A DNA stretch of 64,000 nucleotides, taken from Hahella sp. KA22 (GTDB taxonomy: Bacteria > Pseudomonadota > Gammaproteobacteria > Pseudomonadales > Oleiphilaceae). The notes under the pieces were generated by a model that had not been told where the DNA came from, did no database searches, and saw nothing but the letters and a program-made list of their open reading frames with translations. Below, piece by piece: positions 16,961 through 24,989 of this stretch (within the stretch, counting starts at the first letter, position 1; the number at the start of each line of letters is the position of its first letter). The position numbers and the translations under genes are program-made. The stretch spans positions 310,001 to 374,000 of the forward strand of contig NZ_CP035490.1 in NCBI RefSeq assembly GCF_004135205.1. The letters run 5' to 3'.

Positions 16961-17983
16961 TCAGAACCGGTTCATGGCGTGATTGAGAATGTGCACGGTC
17001 ATGGCGATAGCGTGGGGCACCACGATTTTCGCCACAGCCAGCCGATCCGAGTGGTCTGTGGAAGACAACACCACGCCGCCCATGGAGTAAGAAATTTCAC
17101 CGCCCTTGGTCAGCAAGGGACGAATTTCCGCAGAGTTAGCGCTTAATGTGGGGAAGTCAGCCAGAGCCTGCTCCACTAAGGCGTCATCATTCAGGTTCTC
17201 CGAGTCGTAGTAATCTCGCACCCAGGCCTCCCAGCCAGAATGGTTCAATGCGGAGGTGGTCCAGGTATGGTGCGGCTGCAATAAATCCGTGGTGTGCAGG
17301 GTGAATCCCAGCGTCTGAATCGTAGGCTGCGCCCAGAATGCGCTGTACCAGTATTGCCCCAGATTATCGATGGGCTGAAAGGGAATGTTCTCAAAATCCT
17401 TGTACATGCTGTAGGTGGAGTAACTGCCCTGCCGATAGTTGGCCTCGGTAACCTGATAGCTCTTGTATTCGGAGTCTTCCGCCCCGAACCATCCAGTCTG
17501 ACCGCCCGCGCCGTCATCAAGGTGATCGCCCTTCAGCCAGGACGCCGCCATGTTATCGACATCCCCCTTCACGCTCAGCTTGGAATAGTCATAGCCCCCA
17601 ATGTCGTTGCCATGGGCGTCCGCGCCACGGGTGTGGTTCTGGAAGTGCCAGTAAGAGGTGTAGTTGACGATGCTGGAGCCTAGACCCCATACCGGCGCCA
17701 GCACGCAATCGCCGGTCACCGCGCCACATAGAAAGGTGTCTTCGAAGTCATCCACGTCGTAGGCGCCCTGACCAATCATATCCGCCATCTGGGTGACGCT
17801 GATTCCCGCTGCAGCGGCCACCGCTTCCAGTTTGGCGTAGTTGGTGATGTCAGGATGCGTCCGCATGAATTCGACGGCGTCGATAACGAAGCGCTTGTGG
17901 GTTTCCTGTTTGAAAGCCAGAGCAGGTTGAACCCCAAGAGAAGCAAGGATAACGCCGGCCAAAATCAGATTTTTATTTCCCAT
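16961..17983 (-). CDS. Secreted zinc-dependent phospholipase C-like enzyme
   Basis: 340 residues with a clean signal peptide (LILAGVILASLGVQPALA). The mature protein has the histidine/aspartate layout of the zinc phospholipase C / S1-P1 nuclease superfamily: H29 near the mature N-terminus, H113 and H117, then the LHTTDLLQPHHTW block (H230, D233, H238/H239) and H248 followed four residues later by E252, matching the H-x3-E zinc pair of the family. AAGGAGATG lies before the ATG. Expected role: extracellular or periplasmic hydrolysis of phospholipid head groups; S1/P1-type nuclease is the alternative. First gene of an operon with a parvulin and a membrane-anchored helper. Confidence 0.75.
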   Translation of the reverse strand: MGNKNLILAGVILASLGVQPALAFKQETHKRFVIDAVEFMRTHPDITNYAKLEAVAAAAGISVTQMADMIGQGAYDVDDFEDTFLCGAVTGDCVLAPVWGLGSSIVNYTSYWHFQNHTRGADAHGNDIGGYDYSKLSVKGDVDNMAASWLKGDHLDDGAGGQTGWFGAEDSEYKSYQVTEANYRQGSYSTYSMYKDFENIPFQPIDNLGQYWYSAFWAQPTIQTLGFTLHTTDLLQPHHTWTTSALNHSGWEAWVRDYYDSENLNDDALVEQALADFPTLSANSAEIRPLLTKGGEISYSMGGVVLSSTDHSDRLAVAKIVVPHAIAMTVHILNHAMNRF

Positions 17984-18312
17984 GAACAGTCATCTCCTTA
18001 TTTTTTATCGTGTTTGTGCAAGGAAACTCTAACTACTGCGTGTTACAGAAAGGTTGTAACGAAAAAGATGAGAGCGCTTTTTCGTCATCGCCCGTCAATC
18101 CTGGCGTAAGGGACCGACCCGCTTAACCAGGACATTTTCTGCGGCATTCTCTGAACGCCGTTAGGAGAATAAAATATGACCAGGGTTACAATCACCCAAA
18201 CAGGTGAACGCGACAAAAAGTACGTATCGAAAAACCTAAGCCGCGCCAGCAACTGACTGGGTTCGTTAAGGGCGCCAATGGAAGGTGAAAAAAATAACTT
18301 GCAAAAAGGGGG

Positions 18313-18341
18313 TTGCCTTCTGAAAAGGCAGCGTCTATATT
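18313..18341 (+). promoter_or_regulatory. Sigma-70-type promoter for the ilv leader
   Basis: TTGCCT (18313-18318) and TATATT (18336-18341) are separated by 17 bases, giving a start near 18348, about 75 bases before the leader ATG. A small hairpin GACCT...AGGTC (18347-18363) would sit at the 5' end of the transcript. Confidence 0.6.
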
Positions 18342-18421
18342 TTTCAGACCTGATCTCCAGGTCAAAAAGCATTCAAGATTTCTGACAACAGTCAAATTTA
18401 AAGTACGAATTTAGCAAACAT

Positions 18422-18514
18422 ATGAAGCAAGCCCTGATTCTAATCGTCAACCTAATTGTCGTCGCGGTGGTCGTCGTACCTTCGCGGGGGTTGGCGTTTA
18501 CGAGTCGGAACTAG
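18422..18514 (+). CDS. ilvL: ilv operon leader peptide
   Basis: A 30-codon reading frame just upstream of ilvG: MKQALILIVNLIVVAVVVVP, then ten more residues and TAG at 18512. Of residues 5-19, thirteen are Leu, Ile or Val. This is the classic leader of a branched-chain amino acid attenuator: charged tRNA shortage stalls the ribosome here. A GC-rich stem with a T-run follows 17 bases after the stop codon. No strong ribosome site is visible before the ATG, which is common for such leaders. Confidence 0.9.
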   Translation: MKQALILIVNLIVVAVVVVPSRGLAFTSRN

Positions 18515-18565
18515 CAAAGTAAGACTTCGAAAAACCCCCGCTTCGCAAGAACCGGGGGTTTTTTT
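18484..18565 (+). terminator. ilvGM attenuator (terminator 18532-18565 with competing antiterminator)
   Basis: AAACCCCCG (18532-18540) pairs with CGGGGGTTT (18553-18561), with an inner CTT/AAG pair and a run of seven T after the Gs: an intrinsic terminator. GCGGGGGTT at 18484-18492, inside the end of the leader peptide, is perfectly complementary to AACCCCCGC (18533-18541) and can form the competing antiterminator. The layout fits ribosome-controlled attenuation. Confidence 0.88.
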
Positions 18566-18606
18566 ATGGCCCCCGCAGCAAGCGGCCACTGACGGGAAAA
18601 GAGGAT

Positions 18607-20316
18607 ATGAACGGCGCACAATGTATTATCGAGAAGTTGACGAAGCACTCCGTTGACACCATTTTCGGGTATCCAGGGGGCTGCATCATGCCCCTGTATG
18701 ACGCACTCCTCGACGCCGATGTCAAACATGTCCTCTGCCGTCACGAACAAGCCGCCGCCCTCGCCGCCGACGGCTACGCCCGCTCCTCAGGCCGCCTTGG
18801 CGTCTGTCTCGCCACCTCCGGTCCCGGCGCCACCAACCTGATCACTGGGGTGGCTAACGCTTACATGGACTCCATTCCCATGCTGGTGATAACCGGGCAA
18901 GTGCCGCGCGCTCTGATCGGCACAGACGCCTTCCAGGAGAGCGACATTCTGGGTATGACTTTAGGCGTAGTAAAACACTCATATCTGGTGGAAGACGCCA
19001 ACGACCTGCCGCGTATCATGGACGAGGCCATTGCATTGGCCATGTCCGGCCGTCCCGGCCCAGTATGGCTGGATATCCCCAAAGACGTATTGCTGGAAGA
19101 GCTGGACTCTACGCCCGCGCCAGCATCCCTGCCCACAGAAAGCAGCGCAGGAGAACTGACGGACTGGGACAATCCGTTGGGACAGGCCCGTAAAATGATC
19201 AAGGCCGCCAAACGTCCGCTGATTTATAGCGGCGGCGGCGTCATGCTCGCCAAAGCAGTGACCAGCTACCGTCATTTCGCGGACGCCACTGGTATTCCGC
19301 AGGTGGTGACATTGAAAGGCATCGGCAATCCCGGCAAACGTAATCCGCTCAATCTGGGAATGCTGGGCATGCACGGCTCCAGAGCCGCCAACGAGGCAGT
19401 GGAGCAGTGCGACCTGCTCATCGTTATCGGCGCCCGCTTTGACGACCGTGCGACAGGCAAGCCCGGAGCCTTCGCGCCCAATGCGCGCATTATTCACATT
19501 GACTGCGATCACAGCGAGATCGGCAAAATAAAACGCGCCGACTGTGTGCTGCTGGGCGATATGCGGGAAATTCTGCGCGGGCTGCGCCAACCTTTGGAGA
19601 TAGCGGAGTGGCGCGAGCAATGTATGGCGAGCAAGAGCAGCAATGGGTTCGCCGCCGCTTCAAATGAGGATGATCCGGCACCAATTCAGGGTCCGGATTT
19701 TATCGCCACCATGGACAAAGTAACGCCACCCGAAGCCATTATCAGCTGCGACGTAGGGCAACATCAGATGTGGGTGGCGCAATATTTCGACTTCAACCAC
19801 CCGCGCCAGCATCTGTCCAGTGGCGGACTCGGAACCATGGGATACGGTCTTCCCGCCGCCATGGGAGCGCAATTCGCAAAACCTGGCGCACCGGTCATCA
19901 ACGTGTCCGGCGACGGCTCTTTCATGATGAATATGCAGGAGCTCGCCACCATCCAGCGTTATGGGCTGCCGATTAAGCTCATCATTCTGGACAACCAACG
20001 CCTGGGCATGGTGCGCCAGCAACAAGAGCTGTTCTACGCCGGTCGTTACAGTGAGGTGGACCTCTCTGATAACCCGGATTTCAGCGCTATCGCCAAAGCC
20101 TTTGGCATTCCCGCCATGACCATCAGCAAGCGCTGCCAGATGCGTCGCAGTATCGAAACGCTGCTCGCCTACCCAGGACCAATGTTGCTGCACGTACACA
20201 TCGAAGAAGAGACCAACGTATGGCCGATCGTTAAACCCGGCGAAGCAAACGCCAATATGCTGGAGAACGCTCCGGCGCCCACTATCGCCAATCAGCAAAA
20301 AGGAAGAGCCGCATGA
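18607..20316 (+). CDS. ilvG: Acetolactate synthase large subunit
   Basis: TPP-dependent enzyme condensing pyruvate with pyruvate or 2-oxobutyrate, the first common step to valine, leucine and isoleucine. 569 residues, normal length. E47 in CRHEQAAALAADGYAR is the TPP-activating glutamate; the TPP/Mg motif GDGSFMMNMQEL...LDNQ lies near 437-465; the central FAD region is also present. GAGGAT precedes the ATG. It overlaps ilvM by four bases and is preceded by a leader-peptide attenuator, as in enterobacterial ilvGM. The attenuator and the IlvM-type small subunit favour ilvG over ilvB/ilvI. Confidence 0.93.
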   Translation: MNGAQCIIEKLTKHSVDTIFGYPGGCIMPLYDALLDADVKHVLCRHEQAAALAADGYARSSGRLGVCLATSGPGATNLITGVANAYMDSIPMLVITGQVPRALIGTDAFQESDILGMTLGVVKHSYLVEDANDLPRIMDEAIALAMSGRPGPVWLDIPKDVLLEELDSTPAPASLPTESSAGELTDWDNPLGQARKMIKAAKRPLIYSGGGVMLAKAVTSYRHFADATGIPQVVTLKGIGNPGKRNPLNLGMLGMHGSRAANEAVEQCDLLIVIGARFDDRATGKPGAFAPNARIIHIDCDHSEIGKIKRADCVLLGDMREILRGLRQPLEIAEWREQCMASKSSNGFAAASNEDDPAPIQGPDFIATMDKVTPPEAIISCDVGQHQMWVAQYFDFNHPRQHLSSGGLGTMGYGLPAAMGAQFAKPGAPVINVSGDGSFMMNMQELATIQRYGLPIKLIILDNQRLGMVRQQQELFYAGRYSEVDLSDNPDFSAIAKAFGIPAMTISKRCQMRRSIETLLAYPGPMLLHVHIEEETNVWPIVKPGEANANMLENAPAPTIANQQKGRAA

Positions 20317-20594
20317 CCTCCCCACGACATCCGCAAACTATTTTTGAATGCCAAATATCCAGTCAGCCTGGCGCTCTTGAACGCGTTATGCGAGTGGTGC
20401 GCGTACGCGGATTTCAGGTGGAGGATCTGCGACTGCAGCGATTGGCGGATGTCTACGAGGCGCAACTGATCGTTTCCGGTTCGCGTCCACCGGAAACGCT
20501 ACTGCGACAATTGCAAAAGCTACTGGATGTGAAAACGCTAAAGGCGCTCAATCCATCCACTCAGGCCTCAACGCCTGAATTAGCTTGCGCCTGA
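20313..20594 (+). CDS. ilvM: Acetolactate synthase small (regulatory) subunit
   Basis: A 93-residue ACT-domain protein (beta strand IFECQISSQPGALERVMRVV, then GFQVEDLRLQR), the short IlvM type rather than the 160-residue IlvH/N type. It starts by ATGA overlap with the ilvG stop, so the subunits are made together. It supports activity of the large subunit. There is no further ilv gene in this operon: a large hairpin and a convergent lipase gene follow. Confidence 0.9.
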   Translation: MTSPRHPQTIFECQISSQPGALERVMRVVRVRGFQVEDLRLQRLADVYEAQLIVSGSRPPETLLRQLQKLLDVKTLKALNPSTQASTPELACA

Positions 20595-20606
20595 GGCGTC
20601 CCGGCA

Positions 20607-20640
20607 GGCGATGGGTGGAGTTTCCCGCTCCCCCATCGCC
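20607..20640. terminator. Long hairpin between ilvM and the lipase gene
   Basis: GGCGATGGG (20607-20615) pairs with CCCATCGCC (20632-20640), continued inside by GGAG/CTCC with one bulged T. A second small stem GCGGC/GCCGC (20641-20655) follows. No T-run. Its place between convergent genes suggests a shared transcription end. Confidence 0.5.
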
Positions 20641-20671
20641 GCGGCGTCCCGCCGCTCCTTCCTTAATAGGC

Positions 20672-21784
20672 TTAATGCCCGCGATCGGCGATGTAGTCCG
20701 TGATCGCCGCGTAGAACTCCATTTCATCGAAGGTGTCAGGGCCGACGCCAATGACGTCGATATGATCCTGATTCAGCACGTATGAGAGAGACGTGGACTG
20801 CAATTCGCTGGGTCGGTTCAGGTCGCTGACATAGCCGAACGCCGGCTGCGCATAAATGGAGTCCAACGATCCCCAACGCTCGTAATATTGCAACCGCTCC
20901 CCTTGTTGCTGAGAGTTGATGCCAACCAGACCATCGTCATCCCGTTGATTAGCGTTGCCGTCGCCCTGCCCGGCGGCGCCGTCGTTATTACAATCGTCCA
21001 GGCAATAGCCGTTGCCGTCAATATTGAACAGGCCTTCCGACACCAGCCATAACGCCGGGTTCACGTTAAGTCCGCTTTGCGCCGTCATCACCGACGCCGC
21101 ATGTTCGATATAAGCGCCGCTGGCGGGATAATTCTGGTTGAACGCCTTCATGCCAGTGGTGACGCCATCCGCTTCATAATCGTCATACACCAGCTGCTTG
21201 GCGCCCGCCACCGCGTCGTTGCCGGACGCGTATACTACGTTGCCGTAGAAGTTGGCCAGCACTTCCACGATGGAGTCGCGGAAATTGTCGAGTATAAATT
21301 TGGCGACGGGAGAGCCCCTGTGTGGAGAAGAAACGCTGACGTGGGTCTTCACCACCCGGTAGCCTTTACGTTCGTATAGAACGCGCGCCGCCTTACGACT
21401 GTCTACCCCGCCTTGAGAATGGGACACCAGATTGACGTAACGGTTTCCAGTGGTGGCCATATAGCTTTCAATATTATCCGCGAGTTGCTTGCCGCGAACT
21501 TCGGAGCTATGGAAAGGCTGGACGGCGGAAACGTAACTTTGTTGATTGTCGTTGATGTCGCCGTTGCAGGCGATTTCTAGAAATTTATCGCAGGGATCGA
21601 GCACATAAGTGCCGAAATCGTCGCCCCAGTAATCCAGTCCCAGGATATTGTTGAACCCGGCCATGCCGTGAGCGAAGACGATGGGGTACTTGGTTTTATC
21701 TGCGTCCCGGGCCTGAGCAGCCGGCGCGCAGACCAACGAAGCGCAGACAAGCGCCGCCGGAACGGCCTTGAGCATTGGTTTCAT
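20672..21784 (-). CDS. Secreted triacylglycerol lipase (family I type)
   Basis: Alpha/beta-hydrolase lipase of 370 residues from ATG 21784, which has GAGGA upstream and opens a signal peptide cut after AQA at residue 24; longer in-frame starts have no secretory sense. The oxyanion region is IVFAHGMAG. The nucleophile elbow reads S121-H-S123-Q-G125, so the first glycine of the usual GxSxG is serine. The rest of the triad fits D284 in DDDGLVG and H341 in NQDHIDVIG, as in Pseudomonas and Burkholderia lipases. A Cys/Asp/Asn-rich insert (about 255-284, DGNGY...NNDGAAGQGDGN) may bind calcium. A Lif-like chaperone is divergently encoded next door. Confidence 0.85.
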   Translation of the reverse strand: MKPMLKAVPAALVCASLVCAPAAQARDADKTKYPIVFAHGMAGFNNILGLDYWGDDFGTYVLDPCDKFLEIACNGDINDNQQSYVSAVQPFHSSEVRGKQLADNIESYMATTGNRYVNLVSHSQGGVDSRKAARVLYERKGYRVVKTHVSVSSPHRGSPVAKFILDNFRDSIVEVLANFYGNVVYASGNDAVAGAKQLVYDDYEADGVTTGMKAFNQNYPASGAYIEHAASVMTAQSGLNVNPALWLVSEGLFNIDGNGYCLDDCNNDGAAGQGDGNANQRDDDGLVGINSQQQGERLQYYERWGSLDSIYAQPAFGYVSDLNRPSELQSTSLSYVLNQDHIDVIGVGPDTFDEMEFYAAITDYIADRGH

Positions 21785-22065
21785 GTTTTCAGTCCTCATT
21801 TTGTTTTTGTTGTAACGAGGTAATACGACTCTTTTGATCGTAATTCGGTTTTTTATTTTTGTTCTACGCCGGCGCCAATGCAGGTTACGTGGAGGAACTC
21901 CGCTCAGCGACATTAGAGTAAATCATAATATGAAGCACAGTTCAGTTGTACCATCCCCCGAATGTGTGATGGCGCCGACAATTTTTCCCATTAAAACTTA
22001 ACCCGCAATTGTTGCGGCGCCGACAGGCTTGCATTCGCTCCGAGTAAACAATAACAATCCCAAGC

Positions 22066-23115
22066 ATGACAAAAATAACAACCACTCCTTCACGTCGAAA
22101 CGCTGTCCTGATAACCGGCGGCTTCGCATTAGTTCTCATATCCGCCGTCGTGTTTTGGCATGGCCGGTACTCCAGCGACGACGCGATACAACAAACGCCG
22201 CCTGCGCCAATCTCTGCTTTGACTCCAGCGCAGCAACCCACGCCTGCCGCTCAGACTGCGACGTCAACTCTGGACGCCCTCGCCCAACGTAATCTGGAAG
22301 AAGAGGAACTAATCGGATATTTACAACGCACCTTCGGGGCGCATATCCAGCATCCGAAAGTTCAGGTCCAGGTGCTGGAAAAGTTGATGCGTTTCGTACA
22401 AAGCCGCTATCCGGATAACTGGCGTGAACAACTGGCTATTCTGATCGGCGCCGCCTTTCCTGACCTGCAGGATACGTTGATGCAGACCTTCGCCGCTCTG
22501 GAAACGTATACCGAGTGGATGAATACAGAACGCTACGCTCTGATGTCCCTGAGCGACGCGGAAAAGCGCACGCGCCTCTGGCAAAAACGTGAAGCGCTGT
22601 TTGGCGAGCGAGCCTACGAGATCTGGAAAGATCAGTGGCAGGCCGAGCAGTTTCAAGATCGCCTGGCCGACCTGGAGCAGTCTTCCGCTCCTGTGGAAGA
22701 GAAAATTGCGCAATATAAACAACAAATCCTGGCCAGCTTCCCCGAAAAAGCCGAACACCTCATCACCAATAAGAAGCAGGAGTTGACCGACCGCTTTCTG
22801 AGTCTATCCTCTGTGCAGAAACAATTGCGGGCCATGCCCCCAGAGCAACGCTATTCGCAGCTACGCCATTTACGCAAAGAACTGGGAATGGATGAGGCGG
22901 CGCTGACCCGTTGGGAGGATTTGGATAAAACCCGGGACGCACGGAGAGCGAACGGCGACGCCTATATGACGCAACGGCAGGCGCTGACTGAAGACCCTGC
23001 GCGCATTCAAGCGTTACAGCGTAGGTACTTCGGCAACGAAGCGGATATCATCGCCGCGGAAGAAGCCAGCGGCTACTTTCGTTTCGAGAGCTCACAACAA
23101 TACGGAATCAACTAA
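22066..23115 (+). CDS. Lipase chaperone (Lif/foldase)-like membrane-anchored protein
   Basis: 349 residues: basic start, one membrane helix (about 13-31), a Pro/Ala/Gln/Thr-rich variable linker (about 40-68), then a highly helical domain to the end. This is the architecture of lipase-specific foldases, which stay in the inner membrane and fold the lipase in the periplasm. C-terminal features such as PPEQRYSQLRHLRKELG and QALQRRYFGNEAD resemble Lif proteins. I do not see the conserved RxxFDY(F/C)L motif at the linker/helix junction, where the sequence runs RNLEEEELIGYL. The lipase gene is divergent rather than in the same operon, which is unusual. It could serve the lipase, the nearby phospholipase, or both. 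Confidence 0.72.
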   Translation: MTKITTTPSRRNAVLITGGFALVLISAVVFWHGRYSSDDAIQQTPPAPISALTPAQQPTPAAQTATSTLDALAQRNLEEEELIGYLQRTFGAHIQHPKVQVQVLEKLMRFVQSRYPDNWREQLAILIGAAFPDLQDTLMQTFAALETYTEWMNTERYALMSLSDAEKRTRLWQKREALFGERAYEIWKDQWQAEQFQDRLADLEQSSAPVEEKIAQYKQQILASFPEKAEHLITNKKQELTDRFLSLSSVQKQLRAMPPEQRYSQLRHLRKELGMDEAALTRWEDLDKTRDARRANGDAYMTQRQALTEDPARIQALQRRYFGNEADIIAAEEASGYFRFESSQQYGIN

Positions 23116-23118
23116 GAA

Positions 23119-24933
23119 TCACCAATCAATCTGATTGGTTTTGCGGCCGACTTCCTTGGCTTTCTCCGACCATTCGATCCAGGCGTCGGATTCCTGCATC
23201 TGCTGCAGATAGGGGTCAATGTAAGGTTTGAGATAACGATACCCGTACCCCCAGAAGTATTCTTCCACCGCGACGCCAACCACCAGCATAAAGAAAATCA
23301 CTCGCCCCCAGCGAACCGGCGGACGATAGCGACGCTCTTTCTTGGCGACCTGAGACACATGTTTTTTGATCGCCTCCGTCTGCTTGGCCGCCGTTTGCGC
23401 GCGCAGGCTTTTCAACACCCCGCGAATATCCGCCATGGCCACTTCCAGCGAGGGATAGCGTTTTTCCGGACGCGTTTCCAACAGCCGGGTAATCAATTCC
23501 TGTAGCCGGTTATGGAGCTCGGTAAATCTCTTACTGCGCACCAGACGCTGTCCGCGAATCACCGGCGGTTGCCCGGTCAACGCGTGATAGCAGATAGCGC
23601 CCAGCGCGAACATGTCGCCGAGAATGCCCTGGGCGTCGGCATTTTCATACCAGTTCGGCTCGTCTGAATCGGTATAGTGAGCCCGCAAGCCAAAATCCGT
23701 GAGCTTGATGACGCCTTCTTCATCCAATAACAGATTACTGGGGCGCAAATTGCCGTGCACAATTCGGTTGCGGTGGGCGAACGCCAGCCCTTCCGCGATT
23801 TGCTCCGCCCACTCCACCACCTTCACCGCCGGTAATGGAGCCAGCATTTGTTCCGCCATGGAGCCGCCAGGAAGATACTCCGTCACGATAACGTAACCTT
23901 TATCCACCTTCGATACCGCAAGAATCTTGCAGATATTGGGATGATTGAGCCGCGCCAGTAGCTTGTGCTCCTTGATTCCTGGCGTGTCCCCCGGCAGCTT
24001 CTTCATGATCAGCAGCTTCTGCTTGCCCTGATCTTCGTATAGATAGACGGAGCTATGACGATCTTCCTTCAGCACGTCCAACAGGGAAAACTTGGACTCT
24101 ATCGCTTCGCTGTTGGATAGCGCCCGCGCCTTCTGGGCCTTGCTGAGATGGCCGCCTTGCAGAATATGCAGCAACCCGTTTTTCACCTCGTCTGCGGAAG
24201 CCGGCCGCTCCGATGGATCTTTTTCCAGACAGCGCATGATTAGCGAGTTCAAGGCCGGCGCCAATTCCGGCTCAAATTTGCGCGGCGGCGGAATTTCTCC
24301 CTGCGGACAGACTCCTGTGAACAACTCATACATGAGGATGCCCAGCGCATAGATATCGCTCTGCACCGAGGCGGCGTCCGCCGACTTATGCTGTTCCGGC
24401 GCCATATAGGCGGACGTGCCCATAATGTTGCTGGTTTCGGTATGCAGGGTTTTCTGTTTACTGGACGAGTCGTAGAAATGCGCGATGCCAAAATCCAGCA
24501 CCCGCGCCTGCCAATCATTGTCGATGAGAATATTGGAGGGCTTGATATCGCGGTGGATTACGCCGTTCTTGTGCGCGTACGCCAACGCCTTGCACAACTG
24601 CACCAGCACATCCATTTTGCGGGAAAAGTCGAGCTTGCCGCGGTTGATTGCATCCTCAAGGGTCATGCCTTCCACATACTCCATGACGAAATAAGGACGC
24701 CCCTTGCCGGTAACGCCCTTATCGATGACATGGATGATATGAGGATGATTCAGTTGCGCAATGATGAGAGATTCTTTTTCGAAGCGCTCCAGAATCTCAG
24801 GGTGATCTTTCAGGTTGGCGGACAGTATTTTTATGGCGACAGGACGTTGCAGCGACTCTTGCAAGGCTTTGTATACAGTCGCCATGCCGCCCTCGCCCAG
24901 CTTGCTGAGAACTTTGTATCCCTGCCACGCCAT
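23119..24933 (-). CDS. Tandem-domain Ser/Thr protein kinase (kinase plus pseudokinase)
   Basis: 604 residues. The first kinase domain (1-270) is complete: glycine loop LGEGGMATVY (12-21), lysine K35 in VAIKIL, catalytic HRDIKPSN, metal-binding DFG and the APEQ/SDIYALG segment. A second kinase-like domain (about 280-520) keeps LTDFG but has HGNLRPSN in place of HRD, so the catalytic aspartate is Asn; no proper glycine loop is seen. It is most likely a pseudokinase. A basic region, one membrane helix (about residues 549-568) and a roughly 40-residue tail follow. It lies 56 bases downstream of a PP2C gene on the same strand and faces an FHA gene: a typical phosphorylation switch set. Confidence 0.9.
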   Translation of the reverse strand: MAWQGYKVLSKLGEGGMATVYKALQESLQRPVAIKILSANLKDHPEILERFEKESLIIAQLNHPHIIHVIDKGVTGKGRPYFVMEYVEGMTLEDAINRGKLDFSRKMDVLVQLCKALAYAHKNGVIHRDIKPSNILIDNDWQARVLDFGIAHFYDSSSKQKTLHTETSNIMGTSAYMAPEQHKSADAASVQSDIYALGILMYELFTGVCPQGEIPPPRKFEPELAPALNSLIMRCLEKDPSERPASADEVKNGLLHILQGGHLSKAQKARALSNSEAIESKFSLLDVLKEDRHSSVYLYEDQGKQKLLIMKKLPGDTPGIKEHKLLARLNHPNICKILAVSKVDKGYVIVTEYLPGGSMAEQMLAPLPAVKVVEWAEQIAEGLAFAHRNRIVHGNLRPSNLLLDEEGVIKLTDFGLRAHYTDSDEPNWYENADAQGILGDMFALGAICYHALTGQPPVIRGQRLVRSKRFTELHNRLQELITRLLETRPEKRYPSLEVAMADIRGVLKSLRAQTAAKQTEAIKKHVSQVAKKERRYRPPVRWGRVIFFMLVVGVAVEEYFWGYGYRYLKPYIDPYLQQMQESDAWIEWSEKAKEVGRKTNQIDW

Positions 24934-24989
24934 GTAGTTATCTTTTCCGAATTAGATGCATTAATCCGTCGCCGGATTTCTCCTGTGCG

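Noticed and set aside
18085-18395. Minus-strand frames upstream of the ilv leader
   Set aside because: They overlap the ilv promoter and leader region and show no protein-like pattern.
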